A DNA stretch of 64,000 nucleotides from Mesostigma viride (taxonomy: Eukaryota; Streptophyta; Mesostigmatophyceae; Mesostigmatales; Mesostigmataceae). Of the stretch, positions 1 to 11,145 are shown piece by piece. Made by a program: the position numbers and the translations under genes. The notes beneath the pieces are model-generated. The model saw only the letters and a program-made list of their open reading frames with translations, had not been told where the DNA came from and ran no database searches. How positions within the stretch are numbered: the first letter of the stretch is position 1; each line of letters starts with the position of its first letter. The stretch spans positions 2,808,738 through 2,872,737 of the forward strand of contig RPFO01000103.1 of NCBI GenBank assembly GCA_009746045.1, given 5' to 3'.

Positions 1-824
1 CTGAGATTCTGAAGGGGTCAACCGATCCTGTTGTACTGTCGCGTCACGCTGCCAATTTTATTCATTGTCCTTGCTTGCATTGGCTTTAATAGCTTATCAA
101 ACCATTGTCTTGGGGGGGGGGGGGGGGGGCTGCCTTGGCGCGTTGCGTTATGCATGTTGCTTCCTTGCTGTATTTCTCTTTGGGCGCCGGCTTGCTTTTC
201 ATCATTACATTTCCTATAGTAGACATGCATGTCTGGTCTGTAGCTGACTAGTAGTTTAAATATCCCTTTTCTTTTTGCTGCCCTTCGTCTTCATATATTG
301 CAGGTGCATGGTTACAGTCCCCGACTAAATCCGCCAGAAGACCAACCCCGAGAAGCCCCAAGTGTACTGGCGGGGCGGGGACCTTTATGTCAACAAGAAA
401 CTGTGGAAGCCCCCCCGGGCTCCCCCGGGATAGAGCACTCAAGCTAGTTGTCTATCTGGGGGCAATCGATTATGGGATAGCTTAGACAGCACTTGAAATG
501 ATTATATTACGATTATTATAGCGCACATCGTTATAGTATCTTCAATTAGCTCTGGCAGGCCTTGTGGCCATCAGCTTGCGCCTTAGCCGACGTCTTGAGC
601 CCACCTCACCTTTGTAGCATAAGCTATGCGTCAGCCTACCTATGGTATTGCATTGGTTGTATTGCACCCACTGTGTTGCGCCCCGGCACCATCCTGTGGA
701 GAGGGCGCTCTGTGGCCTTGCGGCAGTGAGAGAAGCTAGGGCGCCCTCCCGGCTCCCGCCTTCTCTTTGTGTATGTAGGGTTGAAGGTTCCTTTACTCTG
801 TATTGGCACCCACGTGACGCAGTC
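1..824. other. Unassigned left edge
   Basis: No gene is recognised here. A run of 18 G lies at 112-129. A 19-bp palindrome CACGTGACGCAGTCACGTG at 811-829 is identical to the 3' hairpin of the LINE at 38,454-44,149, but the sequence upstream of it does not resemble that LINE. A short open stretch at about 330-432 could be an exon of something unknown. Confidence 0.4.
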
Positions 825-826
825 AC

Positions 827-1783
827 GTGCTTATTATTACAGTCCCCAAACCAGCGCCGTCTCTGTCCAGATCTCGTATCCCCGACAAGGACGTGTGGGC
901 ATACGTGGAGTCGGATGAAGATGATGAGGCGGACCCTGATGCCGCCCAGTCCCCGCTTCTGAAGGGCAAGCGTGCCAAGAATACCTCAACCACACCACGG
1001 GAGACGAGTAGGATGACCGGGGGGCGCTTGGGGGGGCAGCCTCGGGGGGGTGCGCTGGGGGGGGCAGCCTCCCGGGACGCAGTGCACGCCACCGTGGCCT
1101 GTCTCGAGGCAAAGGTCAAGCAGCATGGCGAAAAGGTGGAAGCATTTGGGAAGACTTCCGTGGAGCAGCGGCTGACCACTATGGCGAAGCAAGTCTCCGG
1201 CTGTTCCAGGGCAGTCAATGGCGCGAAATCAGACGAGAAGAAGATTGTGACGGAAACTGTGACTGCAGAGGTCAAGAAGCTGCAGCCGGCTGCAGCAGCG
1301 CCTTGAGCAGCTCCCGCCGGAGTTCAACACCTTGGAAAGGCTGCAGCACAAGAAACCGTGGAAGATCAGGGCAGAAAGATCGCAGCGCTTGAGTGGCAGA
1401 TCCAGCATGTTCAAGCCAACTAGAAGACGATGATGTCGGTGCAAGTGCCAACGTGGCCGGCGGCAGCGGCCTACCCTCCTGCAGCTGGGCCCGCTAAACT
1501 GCCCAGCGCGGGGAAGCCTCGGCAGTATCCCCGGCCCCGCCATCCCCAGCCATATCCCCAACAGCAACTTCCCACGCAGCAGTTGGCCTACACACATGGT
1601 TACGAGGAGGAGGAGGAGGAGGAGGAGCTGGAGGAGGATGCACGCAGGGGTGTTACGCCGCCGCCGTCTAAGAAGCGCGCGCCACCTATGCGCGCGGTGG
1701 CCACCCGGTCCAGCCTGCGCAAGAACAAGGGACGCATTTCGTCCGCCTACGTCGATGAACACTTTCCCGGTTATCGTTCTTGA
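827..1783 (+). pseudogene. Broken open reading region of unknown origin, possibly retroelement-derived
   Basis: One plus frame is mostly open across this interval but is broken in about two places. The conceptual product has an acidic patch near the start, an Ala/Gly-rich stretch, a heptad-like segment that could form a coiled coil, a run of glutamates and a basic tail. No enzyme motif is visible. It lies upstream of a Gag-like remnant in the same orientation, so it may belong to the same fossil element, but this is only inferred from position. A decayed host gene is the alternative. Confidence 0.25.
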
Positions 1784-2230
1784 AGGCATAGTCATGCGAT
1801 TTTTTCATCACATGTCAGTTGCTGGAGCTTCTTGAGTTATGGATGAGGTTTTGCACACTTCAAACTCTGTTCAAAGTGGCCCTACCTTGAGTGTTGGCAA
1901 AGAAATGCTAGCCGGCAGCAATTTTTCTGTGCTTTGGTCTAGGGGGCCAGCTGCCGGCACCCCTTGTAGTGGTTGCCGCTTGGCTCAGCAGTGAGAAATA
2001 GGCCTCATGTATCTTCCACATAAAGTAAAGCCACACAAGCTATCCAATAAGCTTAGGTCAGCAGGAATATTTTAAAGATAGACACGGTTCGCCTATTTTG
2101 CCGCTGTAATGGACCAGCTCCCACCAGTGTGGTGGTACACTCATGGCACTTTACTAGTTGCTTGCATGATAACATGAACATGATAATAATCCATCATGAT
2201 CAATATATGCATGATCCACCCTTGGTGCTT

Positions 2231-2290
2231 GGGTGCCTGGGTGCCTGGGTGCCTGGGTGCCTGGGTGCCTGGGTGCCTGGGTGCCTGGGG
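2231..2290. repeat. 8-bp tandem repeat (TGCCTGGG)n
   Basis: About seven copies of TGCCTGGG, followed by G-rich low-complexity sequence. A second run of more than 20 G lies near 2437-2460. Confidence 0.85.
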
Positions 2291-2435
2291 CCTGGGGGGG
2301 GGGGAAAGTCCAAAGGGGGTGTGCTTGGAGGGGGGATTTATATGTTCCCACATGATAGTAAGTCAGTATAGATGCAAGTTACCCTTGGTGCCTGGACCCT
2401 GCCTGGGTGCCTAGGTGCCTGCATGCCTGGGTGAT

Positions 2436-2466
<31 letters not shown>

Positions 2467-2632
2467 GGGCATGCTAGGTCCTTGGGTGGGGTGGGGGTGG
2501 GTGGCTGGGGGGTTGTTGTATGTTCCCAAATGATAATAAGCCACAACACAAGCAAAATCCACAATTTCATAAAAAACCATTTTGGTGTAGTGGGATCCAC
2601 CAAATGTAAATGGGATTGGGGGGTGCCCCCAG

Positions 2633-3600
2633 ATGTTGTAATCCACGAGCGACTCGCATTCGGCAAGCTGCGCCAGGGAGCCACTCCGTACCGCGAGTTT
2701 CTATCCAAGTTTGAGTCTAGCGCCGCCTACCTGACAGATATGACCTGGTACGAGTACAAGATCCGGTTCATTGAGGCCCTCAGTCCCGAGCTGCAGGATG
2801 AGGTACTGAAGCACTACGCTGAGGTCCCCTGGGATGAGTGGGATATCCTGAAAATCCAGCGGTATCTTCTGCAGGTGGCCGACGTCGTGGCTCGCGGGCG
2901 CGCACCATCGGTGCGTCGTTTCTTCCGATCAGGTCCCCCGCACGACGGCGAGGAGAACGATGACTCCCCTGATGACCTGGAGGACGGGAACGCTGACCAA
3001 GGCCTCAACGCCATCGACGCGAGTAAAGCCCGTTGCTTCATGTGCTTTGAGGTGGGTCACCTCAGGCGCGACTGCCCCAAACTCCGTAGCAGGCACGCTG
3101 GACGTGGCACGGGGGAGACCGAGCCCAGGTTTTCAGGCCCGGCGTTCGGCAGTCGCCCGGACTCCTCCGGCCCAAGGGACAAGCCCCGCAACGCGGACGA
3201 GCGGGCGCCAGCAGGCCCGGCAGTTCACGACTCAGCACCAGCAGCCGCGGCCGCCAGCGATTCATGAGTTCTACCAAGGGCGTGCTGCGCGCGGTCATTG
3301 AGATCGAGGCTCACTGGCTAGCCTCCGGACAACGTGCGACCCTTGAGTCACCAGCAGTGGCCGGTTACGAGTTTGCCGCTGGAAGTATACTATAATATAT
3401 ATTATTATTATATTAGTATATTTAACTAATAATTATACTGGCTGCGACCATCGCACCGAGCTGGGCGCAGCGGACATCATCATTGGGCTCGACTTTGCAC
3501 GCGCAGGATGTGGACATTCGCGTGCGCCGGCGAGTAGTTTGGTTTCCCGATGGTTCCTTTTGGTGCCCTGACAGCGAGTATAGGGCACATAGCATTACAC
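2633..3600 (+). pseudogene. Ty3-like LTR retroelement fossil: gag and protease traces
   Basis: From about 2633 to 3267 one frame encodes a Gag-like protein. It has an alpha-helical retrotransposon-gag region and then a CCHC zinc knuckle (CFMCFEVGHLRRDC), followed by a Pro/Ala-rich tail. At about 3440-3600 a trace of a retropepsin-like protease is seen (ADIIIGLDF). Reverse transcriptase and integrase were not recognised downstream, so the element is broken and heavily decayed, with many breaks. The LTR at 7576-8234 has the same orientation and may be its 3' end. Family placement rests on Gag and protease only. Confidence 0.6.
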
Positions 3601-6600
3601 ACGAGCGCCCGGCGGTCCAGCATCCTTGACTCCTTGGCAGTAATTGGACGATCGCGTGGACGCGTCGTCCCCGGGGGAAGGGGAGGGGTCGCAGGGCGTA
3701 TGAAACCAGATGGCTACTAATAATACCACATACTTCTTTACTATACCTACCTTTAATATACTAAGTACTTGTACTGGTCCACTACACTTCTTTATGATAC
3801 CATACTCTTCTTAATTATATCTAGCTCCTGTATGATCGGCACGGTTCGGCTTTGGATCGAGCCGGCCATCTATGTAGGAATCCACCGCAGCCGCGCGTGG
3901 ATCCGACGACCCTTCTACTGCCATGCCAGGGATCGATGCGCAGCCGCGCGTGGATTCGACGACCCTTCTACTGCCATGCCAGGGATCGATGCGCCAGCGT
4001 GCGGATATTATATATTTTCGATATTCTCTATTTTCTATATAATATATTTTCTCTATGCTATATTCTCTATGGGATAATCTGCAATGGGTGGTGGGCTTGA
4101 ACGGGTCGTCCCGAAAAGGACCACGTCAGGCACTCAGCATGCACCGCATGTGCACATGGTCCTAGCCTTTTTGGACATGGGCTCACCGGATGCTTGATGA
4201 TTCTTCTACTAAGGCGTCCGTACCGAGGCATCTCCGCGCGGGATGCCGGATTCGGCAGCGAGTGCCAGCGACCCCAGGCTACGGCCTGACTGCACGTCGC
4301 GTCCCGCGTGACCAACGGATGCAGAGTCCCATGGCATGCGGCCAAGTATTATTATAGGGAGCCTTCCGGCTGGCGGCTATGAGTCACGGCTCCCTGACTT
4401 CCTGCATGGCGCGTGAGGGACGTGCATGGCTTCTCGTGCACCGCACGTGATTAATTTCATAGTGCGGCACGGTGCATGGAGACGGCACGGTGCATGGAGG
4501 CTGTTGCAACCCCGATGCGACTGGGCGATCAGGCAGGGCGGAGCCTGTACTGAATCGTGGTCGGCCGGCAAACAGATGTACAGCACCTTGTTGAATTGTC
4601 GGTAGCCAACCAATTGGCTACCCCGGCATTGAGTCGACGCCTAGCTGGGTCAGGGCACTCCCGGGCTCGAGTACCCGTGCATGCAGGGCGCGCCCGCGTC
4701 CGCCGCGACTGTCGGGAGTAAGGGCCCCCGGGGCTGCAAGCATATGCGGGCACGGTGCAGTTGCATGGCGACAGCACGTACTGCCAGCAGTAGTGGTGGA
4801 TGACCCAGCCGGTCGTGGTTGCACTGGTTGCGCTGGTGCCGGTCATGGTTGCATCAGAAGCCGGTGGCAGTGTCCGGTCATTGTCTCACCGCCTCAACAG
4901 TGCGCGTGCATGGTGCCGATGCCACATGATGTGGCGCTGTCGCCCCGCAGACTGCCGGTGTCCGAGTAACACCCGGTATCACTGCATTGGGCCGGTACAT
5001 CCGCTCTGAGCGGACCCGGCGCTGACGCGCGCTGAGCCATGGCAGAGCACTGAGGTACATGGGACGTGCGGGATCTGGCCGTCGAGGGCGAGTCACGGGG
5101 ACTGTAGTAACGGCGACCCGAGACTGAGAGGCAGGCAGGATCGAGCTGCTGGAGTCTGAGCACCTAGTCACTGCCCGCGACCCTGTGCATGGCTACCATC
5201 GCGCAGTGTTCGCGTCCCTCCTGTGGGCTGAGCCCGGTAGGGAGTTGTTCCTTGCACCACTGGTGGAGGCCGATCGAGCGTGATTTGCAAGTGGCTCGTG
5301 TCCGCGCGCCTACGAGGTTGCATGGATGAGGGACTCAGAGCAGGGCGTTCCATGTGCATGGCGGGCGGGCTGCGCGGGCGGCAAAATGTACTATACCCCA
5401 TGGCCATGCACTGGTACAGGGGTGGTGAGAGGCCTTCAAGCTTCGAGTGGGGGATGTGGCAATGCGCGGTGGGGACTGCATACATAGGGGCGTGTTTCTG
5501 TTGCGGGAATCGGGCTCCTGGGCAAGACAGCCAAGCGGGGTGGACAGGCGGTGACCGGTCGTGCGCGGGATTGACCCCGGCCCACGATCGCTGTATGTGC
5601 TTGAGCACCTGTGTGCTGGGCGCGATCGAGCCCGAGGAGCTATTGTTTGGGACTGCGGGGTTGCTTCGGCCCTACTCCATGAGCAGCACGATGTCTCGCA
5701 GGGGCAACGTTACTGATACGACAGTTCCTGCAAGGCGTGTCACTCCCCGACCTGTCCATTGCATTGTATAAGTGCGGGCATTGCGGGCGCTATGCAGTCC
5801 ACGTCGGCGACCTCGAGCATCACATGCATATGGGCCTGCGCAAACATCAACCGTGCTCTTGCTGTGCAAGTGTCACGGAGGGTGTGACTGCGAGCTGAGG
5901 AGTTTTCCCCCGCTTGCGGTGGAGTTCAGGCACATTGGCAGTAAGGAATGCGGGGACCGGCGACTGCTCCGGTCTATGCACGTCGGCCGGAGTGGTGTTG
6001 TGGCTAAACTACTGCAGCTTCGTGGAGGAGTTGGCAGGGCGCACTCCAGTGGACACGCTGGGGCCCTGCTAGTTTTGGGCACTTAACGTGCCATATTATC
6101 CAAGTTTCCGGTTTTGATCGACTTTGACTGTTTCCTGCGCTGTATAGAGACGGCGGGGCGCACTCTAGTGGACACACTAGGGCCTTGCGGGCACCTGCAT
6201 GCGTTCGCAGGTGCAGGGGAGGCGCACTCTAGCGGCCACGCTAGGGCTTCCCCCGCTATACAGCCACTCCAGCGCGGCGGCCAGGGACGGCCACGTTGCA
6301 TGGTCGGTTGGCTCACGGCGCGCCTGTATTTGAGAGGACGCGTACAGCGGTCGGTAGCGAGGCGATGGATCAGATTCTTCTGGTGCACGCCCTCGCTTCT
6401 GAGCATGGGGCCTGCACTGCATGCTGTGCCTCACCGTCGTCGACGCTAGTAGTACTTCTTAATCGTCATGTGATTACGCGCATCAGTCGCGCTGTAAGGC
6501 TGGGTTTCGGCTGGACGGGATACATGACTGGCCACCTCGTCGGCCGGATCATCAAGTTGTGTGCATGAAAAATATTCCCTCCTGCTGACAGTCCCGATTG

Positions 6601-6875
6601 GCTATATAAAGAGTTGCCCTTGCGTGGCAAGTCTGGGGGGACCTGGTTTCACTGGCCCGTTGGTGCACAAGGGCTGGGACATAGTACCCCTATGGTCAAC
6701 ATTTCACCAAGTTTGAGGCTGCTCAGGACCTCAAAACTGGTTGAGCGGGATTAATATTACATGGATTGTGCATTATTATGTGGATGGGATAGGGCACGCG
6801 GTGGCGCCCCCTAAGGTGGCTCCAGTGGATCGGCGCGCCAACAATGGCGGTCGCTGAGATGGTTGTGAGAGTTTT
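3601..6875. other. Gene-free interval, degenerate
   Basis: No gene is recognised. It contains AT-rich patches (3385-3440, 4005-4080), a 53-bp tandem pair (3886-3991), and a motif close to GCGCACTCTAGTGGACACGC in three diverged copies near 6040, 6160 and 6223. Much of it may be decayed body of the retroelement flanking it on both sides, but no pol domain could be read. Confidence 0.4.
3886..3991. repeat. 53-bp tandem duplication (2 copies)
   Basis: Copies 3886-3938 and 3939-3991 start CGCAGCCGCGCGTGGAT and are nearly identical. Confidence 0.85.
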
Positions 6876-7361
6876 GGCCGGGCCCACTTCAAATGTTCCG
6901 CCGTCCAAGCCAAGTGTGTGACACTTTTTCGCTATTTTCGCAAAAAAAAAAAAAAATTCGCACGAGTTCGCGTGATTTTCGCGTGATTTTCGCAAAAATT
7001 TCACACATTTTCGCACGATTTCGCACGATTTCGCACAATTTTGCATGATTTCGCACGATTTCGCATGGATTTCAACCAAGGGTCGTTTTGGGGAGTGACG
7101 TTTGACAAAATTTCGCATGAATTCGTTGTGCACATCAAAATTTTTTACCGTCGACATTTTTCACATGAAATTTCGCACGATTTCAGCAAATTTCGCACAA
7201 ATTCGCACGATTTCAGCAAATTTCACACGATTTCAGCAAATTTCGCACAATTTCGCACGATTTCGCACGACGAATCACTCTGCAGAGTGACGATCGTCGA
7301 AAAAGTCAAAAAAACGACAAAAAGTGTCACACTTTTCGGAACATTTGAAGTGGGCCCGGCC
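6876..7361. mobile_element. Non-autonomous DNA transposon (MITE) with perfect 25-bp TIRs
   Basis: The ends at 6876-6900 and 7337-7361 are perfect 25-bp inverted repeats starting GGCCGGGCCCACTTCAAATG. A second matching block (GTGTGACACTTTTT) lies just inside each end. The interior is a degenerate tandem array of TTTCGCACGA and TTTCAGCAAA motifs with no coding capacity. Flanks are TTT on the left and TTA on the right, so a 3-bp TWA duplication as in PIF/Harbinger is possible but not exact, and the superfamily is left open. Confidence 0.75.
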
Positions 7362-7575
7362 TTAAATTATGACGGATAGCGGAATGATCCTGTCATCCTG
7401 TTTCATGCTACTACGTCAGGGGTGGTCCTGTGTATCAACCTCTAGAGGAATTGGTATTACTAACCCGCGGGTGAACCGGGGTTGGGACATAGTACTCTTA
7501 TAGTAGCGTAGCTTACTTGTTTCCTTTCTATCTCTTGTACGGTAGGGACTACCGACCCCCGTGGGGGGGGAGGAG

Positions 7576-8234
7576 TGTTACGTGCCGGCCCTTTTGGACG
7601 GACGTAACAATAGAATAAATTATGTAGTTTGACTTGTTGCCATAGTCCGTAGGACTTTGGGACTCATTTTAGGACTTAATTTGGGTCAGGACTTTTGTAT
7701 GGAACTATGACAGTTTGTGTGATTCGGACCAGTTATTTTGGGCCTAGGTTGTTGTATGCGTGTATCTTCTAGGGGCCGGTGCAGTCGCGCCGCGCTGCGT
7801 ACTTTATAGCTAGTTGAGATATTGTACTCATGCGTGGATTCTGTAGGCGATCGAGGGTCGATGTCGACCCGGGGATCCTGTGTGGACTGCATGCTTTGGA
7901 AGGTCGGCGCCATGTCGGCGCCCCTTGCCAGCGTAGTGGCAGACCTAGGTGAAATTGGTCCGAGGACGAGAGTCTCGTCCTCTTGGTTTGATGAATGTAA
8001 AGTGCGATGACGCCTTCATATTAAACCTGGGGCAACTATCCATTTGTAATTGGTGTTGCTAGCCATTATAAGTGTGTATTAATTAGCTTGGCATCAAGTC
8101 GCGGTGCCAGATATCTCACGACCCCAGTCGTGAAGCGCAATCTGCATTAGGCCACCTTGAATCTTCCTAATTCCGGCATGGTAGATCTTTCGCTACGTAG
8201 CTCAGGCTAGGCGTGTCTGGGCTGGCACGTAACA
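7576..8234 (+). mobile_element. LTR of a fossil LTR retroelement (probable 3' LTR)
   Basis: The block starts TGTTACGTGCCGG and ends GGCACGTAACA, the TG...CA inverted ends typical of Ty3-type LTRs. Immediately upstream, 7562-7575 is a purine run that fits a polypurine tract, which marks this as a 3' LTR of a plus-strand element. The length is 659 bp. No matching 5' LTR is seen in the window, so age cannot be estimated from LTR divergence. It may belong to the gag/protease remnant at 2633-3600. Confidence 0.7.
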
Positions 8235-9081
8235 CAGCCCACTGGTCGGTCTTCCATGCACTCATGGGGATGAATAAGGTCTTTACACTCATGCCGGACG
8301 CCGCGTATATCCTCAGTACAATGGCTACCATGGTCGCGGGCACCCCATCTTAGGCAACAACGAGGTAACTTTTGGCTGTTTGTGGCATACCTGGGTTAAC
8401 TTAACTGGTGTATGGAAATAAAAAAAACACCCATTTCCGGGTAAATGGGTATTTTTTAGTAACCAATAGGAATATCGTTAGGTTAAGATCGAGGTACCAC
8501 GTATCGACCAGCTGGTTACCCACTGAGGGTAGTGTGATAGGCAGTGTACAGGCATACGCAATACGCAATCATACGGGGCCCATGGGTATGGTGTATAATA
8601 CGCCATACGGGGTATAATACGCAAATCATACGGGGACTCTTGAAAATGCTGTTTTTTGCATGGTTCAGGGGGTTCTTCAACATTCTGACCAATCAGGCAT
8701 GTTTTTTTTGTGTTCTTGCAACACCACTTGCCTTTATTTAACACATCATCACATAATATTGCCGTTGCCGTCGCTGCATGCCTACAAATACAAGCATTGT
8801 ACATCTGTTGTTATTAATAATGTCTGTAAATAGCACACGGTCAGTCGGCCAACTTGCCAAAAGTAATAAGACATTGTGCCAGAAACAGACATCTTGCCTA
8901 CTCGTGGTAGGCCACCATGCAATATTGATCTACATGAAGCAAGAATCCATACGGGCTGCCAACAATGTGGCTAGCGTGCAGGATACCATGCACGCCAGCA
9001 ACCCGACCCAGCTTCCCTAAACCATTAACACATATGGTACGGTGGCTGGCTAGCAGCAGCCTGCATGGCTAAATAAGGCAT

Positions 9082-9381
9082 TTATGTGCATCGCGAGTCA
9101 CACCAAATACCCCGCAGCCTGCGATGTAATGCCTCCGGCGGCCTCTTGCACTCGCTCACTCTTGCCTCCTTCGCGTACGTAGCGCCCATGATATGGCGGG
9201 TGCTAGCCTTGCTCGGGTGGTAGAACCCGAGAATTTTGCATCCAAAAGTGTGCACGTCACTTAGCTTGTAGTTACCTGTCGGCTGCCCTTTCTTGTTGAG
9301 AGGCTGTTCTTTCACGATGTGTGTCCAGACAGTCTCGAATACGGCCTGCATCTCGTCGGCCCAGTCATCATCGTGTTCCAT
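9082..9381 (-). CDS. Hypothetical protein inside the hAT element
   Basis: This is a 99-codon frame from ATG at 9381. The N-terminus is acidic, and the central part (VKEQPLNKKGQPTGNYKL) looks like real protein sequence rather than a repeat shadow. No transposase catalytic residues can be seen. It may be a first exon or a remnant of the element's own protein, or captured host sequence. I do not recognise it. Confidence 0.3.
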   Translation of the reverse strand: MEHDDDWADEMQAVFETVWTHIVKEQPLNKKGQPTGNYKLSDVHTFGCKILGFYHPSKASTRHIMGATYAKEARVSECKRPPEALHRRLRGIWCDSRCT

Positions 9382-9691
9382 AGACCCACACCATCACCGT
9401 CGCTAGCCATGGTGCCTGGATGTCAATTGTGCTACGATTAAATGTTAGGTGCCAGATGCGCGCCCTTGTTGGCAGACAACATAACTTCGTCACCTAATTT
9501 CCTCGTCCTTCGTCTCCTAGACCCTAGTCCGACACGCAGCAATCTGCAGCAATGCACGTACAGTCGTACATGCACGGCCAGCTTGGCACCTGCATGTCGT
9601 TTATTTGTCGCGGAGTTCCAGGTCGCCTAGATACAGTCTAGTTCCGGCTCCACGTGCCGTCCAAAATGATGCCAGAAGCTACTTCGAACGC

Positions 9692-9768
9692 GGTTCATAC
9701 GCAAAAAATACGCAAAAAATACGCAAAAAATACGCAATACGCAAAAAATACGCAAAAAATACGCAGTG
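9692..9768. repeat. 11-bp tandem array (ATACGCAAAAA)n
   Basis: Six to seven imperfect copies within the subterminal part of the hAT element. The ATACGC core matches the element's terminal motif. Confidence 0.8.
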
Positions 9769-10036
9769 CGTATTTTTTTCCCCATTTTCATACGGAAATC
9801 TTGCGTATGGCGTATAATGCGCGCCATACGGCGTATTATACGCCGTATGGCTGTTCACTGGTGATAGGTGAAAGGTTTAGAAAGGAGCATTATGTGACCA
9901 GGGGAGCCAAGTGACGCGCGTAAGGTCACCGTGAGGAATGCAAGTAAACACCCTGTTGCGTCCCAGGAGAGCATGGAAGAGCTCCAAGGGGCTGGGCCTG
10001 TCATTGTTGGGCCCGGGCCGGGTCCCACACCTTGTA

Positions 10037-10883
10037 CAGTCATTCCCGCGTTAAGTTGCGAGCGCCCCCTAAAACTTGGCGCCGCAACTTAACGCGGGAA
10101 CGCAACTTAACGGTAGAATTAGGCTAGCAGCCCACCACCTCCTCCTCTGACGGACATCTATACGGCATTCGACAGCTCTCGTCAAGCCCGATCCAGCTGC
10201 AGCGTCAAAGCCGGCCAAAGTCCATTTTCCAGGCCAGATATTTTGTACAAAGGCGGGCTGCACTGAAACACGCCGTGGGCAGCCACGCAGTGCCTGCGTT
10301 TTATACCACAAATGTGTGTTTTAACCCTCTGACTTCGGCTCTCTTTTTGGCGGGTTACTTAATTGCCAGCCGGCTTCACGTTTGAATGTGACAACTAAAC
10401 ATGGGAACAGTCGTGAGGGAAGCTTCATTTACTGTCAAAGACCTGCATGTGAACAATAATAACGCAACCTTGTCTTTGCCCTTCTGTGGAGCATTCGGCA
10501 TGATGGTGGTAATTTCCATCAAGATGTCTCAATTACAGACCCTGCATGGTCTCAGTGGATTCTTATGTACCGCAGCCCGCAGGCTGCAAAACTGAATTTG
10601 TAAGGTTGCATTCACGCTTTTCACCCAAGCCAGCAGGCGGGGAAATTTGCGCGCCAGTGGGGCTTGCGTATTTTGCCGCCTAAAATCACGTAGCGGGTCC
10701 GGACTTCACAAAAAATGGCCTCCTGCGCGGCCAAAAATGGCCTAACACCTACAAATTGAGTCATTACCGCGTTAAGTTGCGATGGCCTCCATGCTTAAGT
10801 TGCGGTCGCCCCCCAAACTTCGGCGCCGCAACTTAACGCGGGAACGCAACCTTAAGAAACGCAACTTAACGCGGGAATGACTG
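10037..10883. mobile_element. Tc1/mariner- or pogo-type non-autonomous transposon
   Basis: Perfect 24-bp inverted repeats starting CAGTCATTCCCGCGTTAAGT lie at both ends, flanked by a TA duplication (10,035-10,036 and 10,884-10,885). The empty site CCTTGTATTGTTC is present intact near 13,280 and 13,775. CGCAACTTAACG and its complement recur several times inside each end. No transposase was recognised. The 847-bp element sits in the same LINE fragment as the hAT element at 8542-9860. Confidence 0.88.
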
Positions 10884-11088
10884 TATTGTTCTTGCGCCAA
10901 GAGCCAAGCGCGACGCATTGCTGAGTTCTAGAGGAAGATAAACCGCCTCACCACGGCGGCTTTGGTCATGTATTCGTGCCGCACTTTGAAAACCGATCTC
11001 GTTCCGGATAGTCCAGATCGCATATAGCATATGACAAAAACACCCATTTTTCCGGGTAAATGGGTATTTTTTATTAACCCGTGTTTTT

Positions 11089-11145
11089 TTACAACGCGAT
11101 ACATCGCGTTGTAGGGTTAAAACGCGATGTATCGCGTTGTAATCT
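11089..11145. repeat. Palindrome pair ACAACGCGATACATCGCGTTGT
   Basis: Two adjacent near-perfect palindromes of about 20-22 bp, with further copies near 13,000-13,020 (AACGCGATATATCGCGTT) beside another LINE tail. Confidence 0.7.

Larger units (their letters stand above)
8542..9860. mobile_element. hAT-type DNA transposon with perfect 8-bp target duplication
   Basis: The left end is CAGTGTACAGGCATACG and the right end, read inward, is CAGTGAACAGCCATACG. Both sides are flanked by the 8-bp duplication GTGATAGG (8534-8541, 9861-9868). The empty site exists in the same window: LINE copies near 13,115 and 13,605 read straight through GTGATAGGTGAA. Subterminal regions are packed with TACGC/GCGTA motifs. 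The element carries one minus-strand open frame (9082-9381) and no recognised transposase. Confidence 0.85.
8416..11072 (-). mobile_element. 5'-truncated L1-like LINE tail, interrupted by two DNA transposons
   Basis: Three blocks (8416-8541, 9869-10034, 10886-11040) join into one sequence collinear with the uninterrupted copies at 13,030-13,850. On the minus strand the block nearest 11,000 encodes an AIWTIRN motif, typical of the C-terminal region of plant-type L1 ORF2. The 3' end at about 8420-8455 is a hairpin (ACCCATTT...AAATGGGT). A second copy of the hairpin abuts the other end at 11,036-11,072, suggesting head-to-tail neighbouring copies. It is a dead fragment. Confidence 0.55.

Noticed and set aside
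7041-7379. Frames in the TTTCGCACGA region as a gene
   Set aside because: They lie inside the TIR-bounded element and are made of short degenerate repeats.
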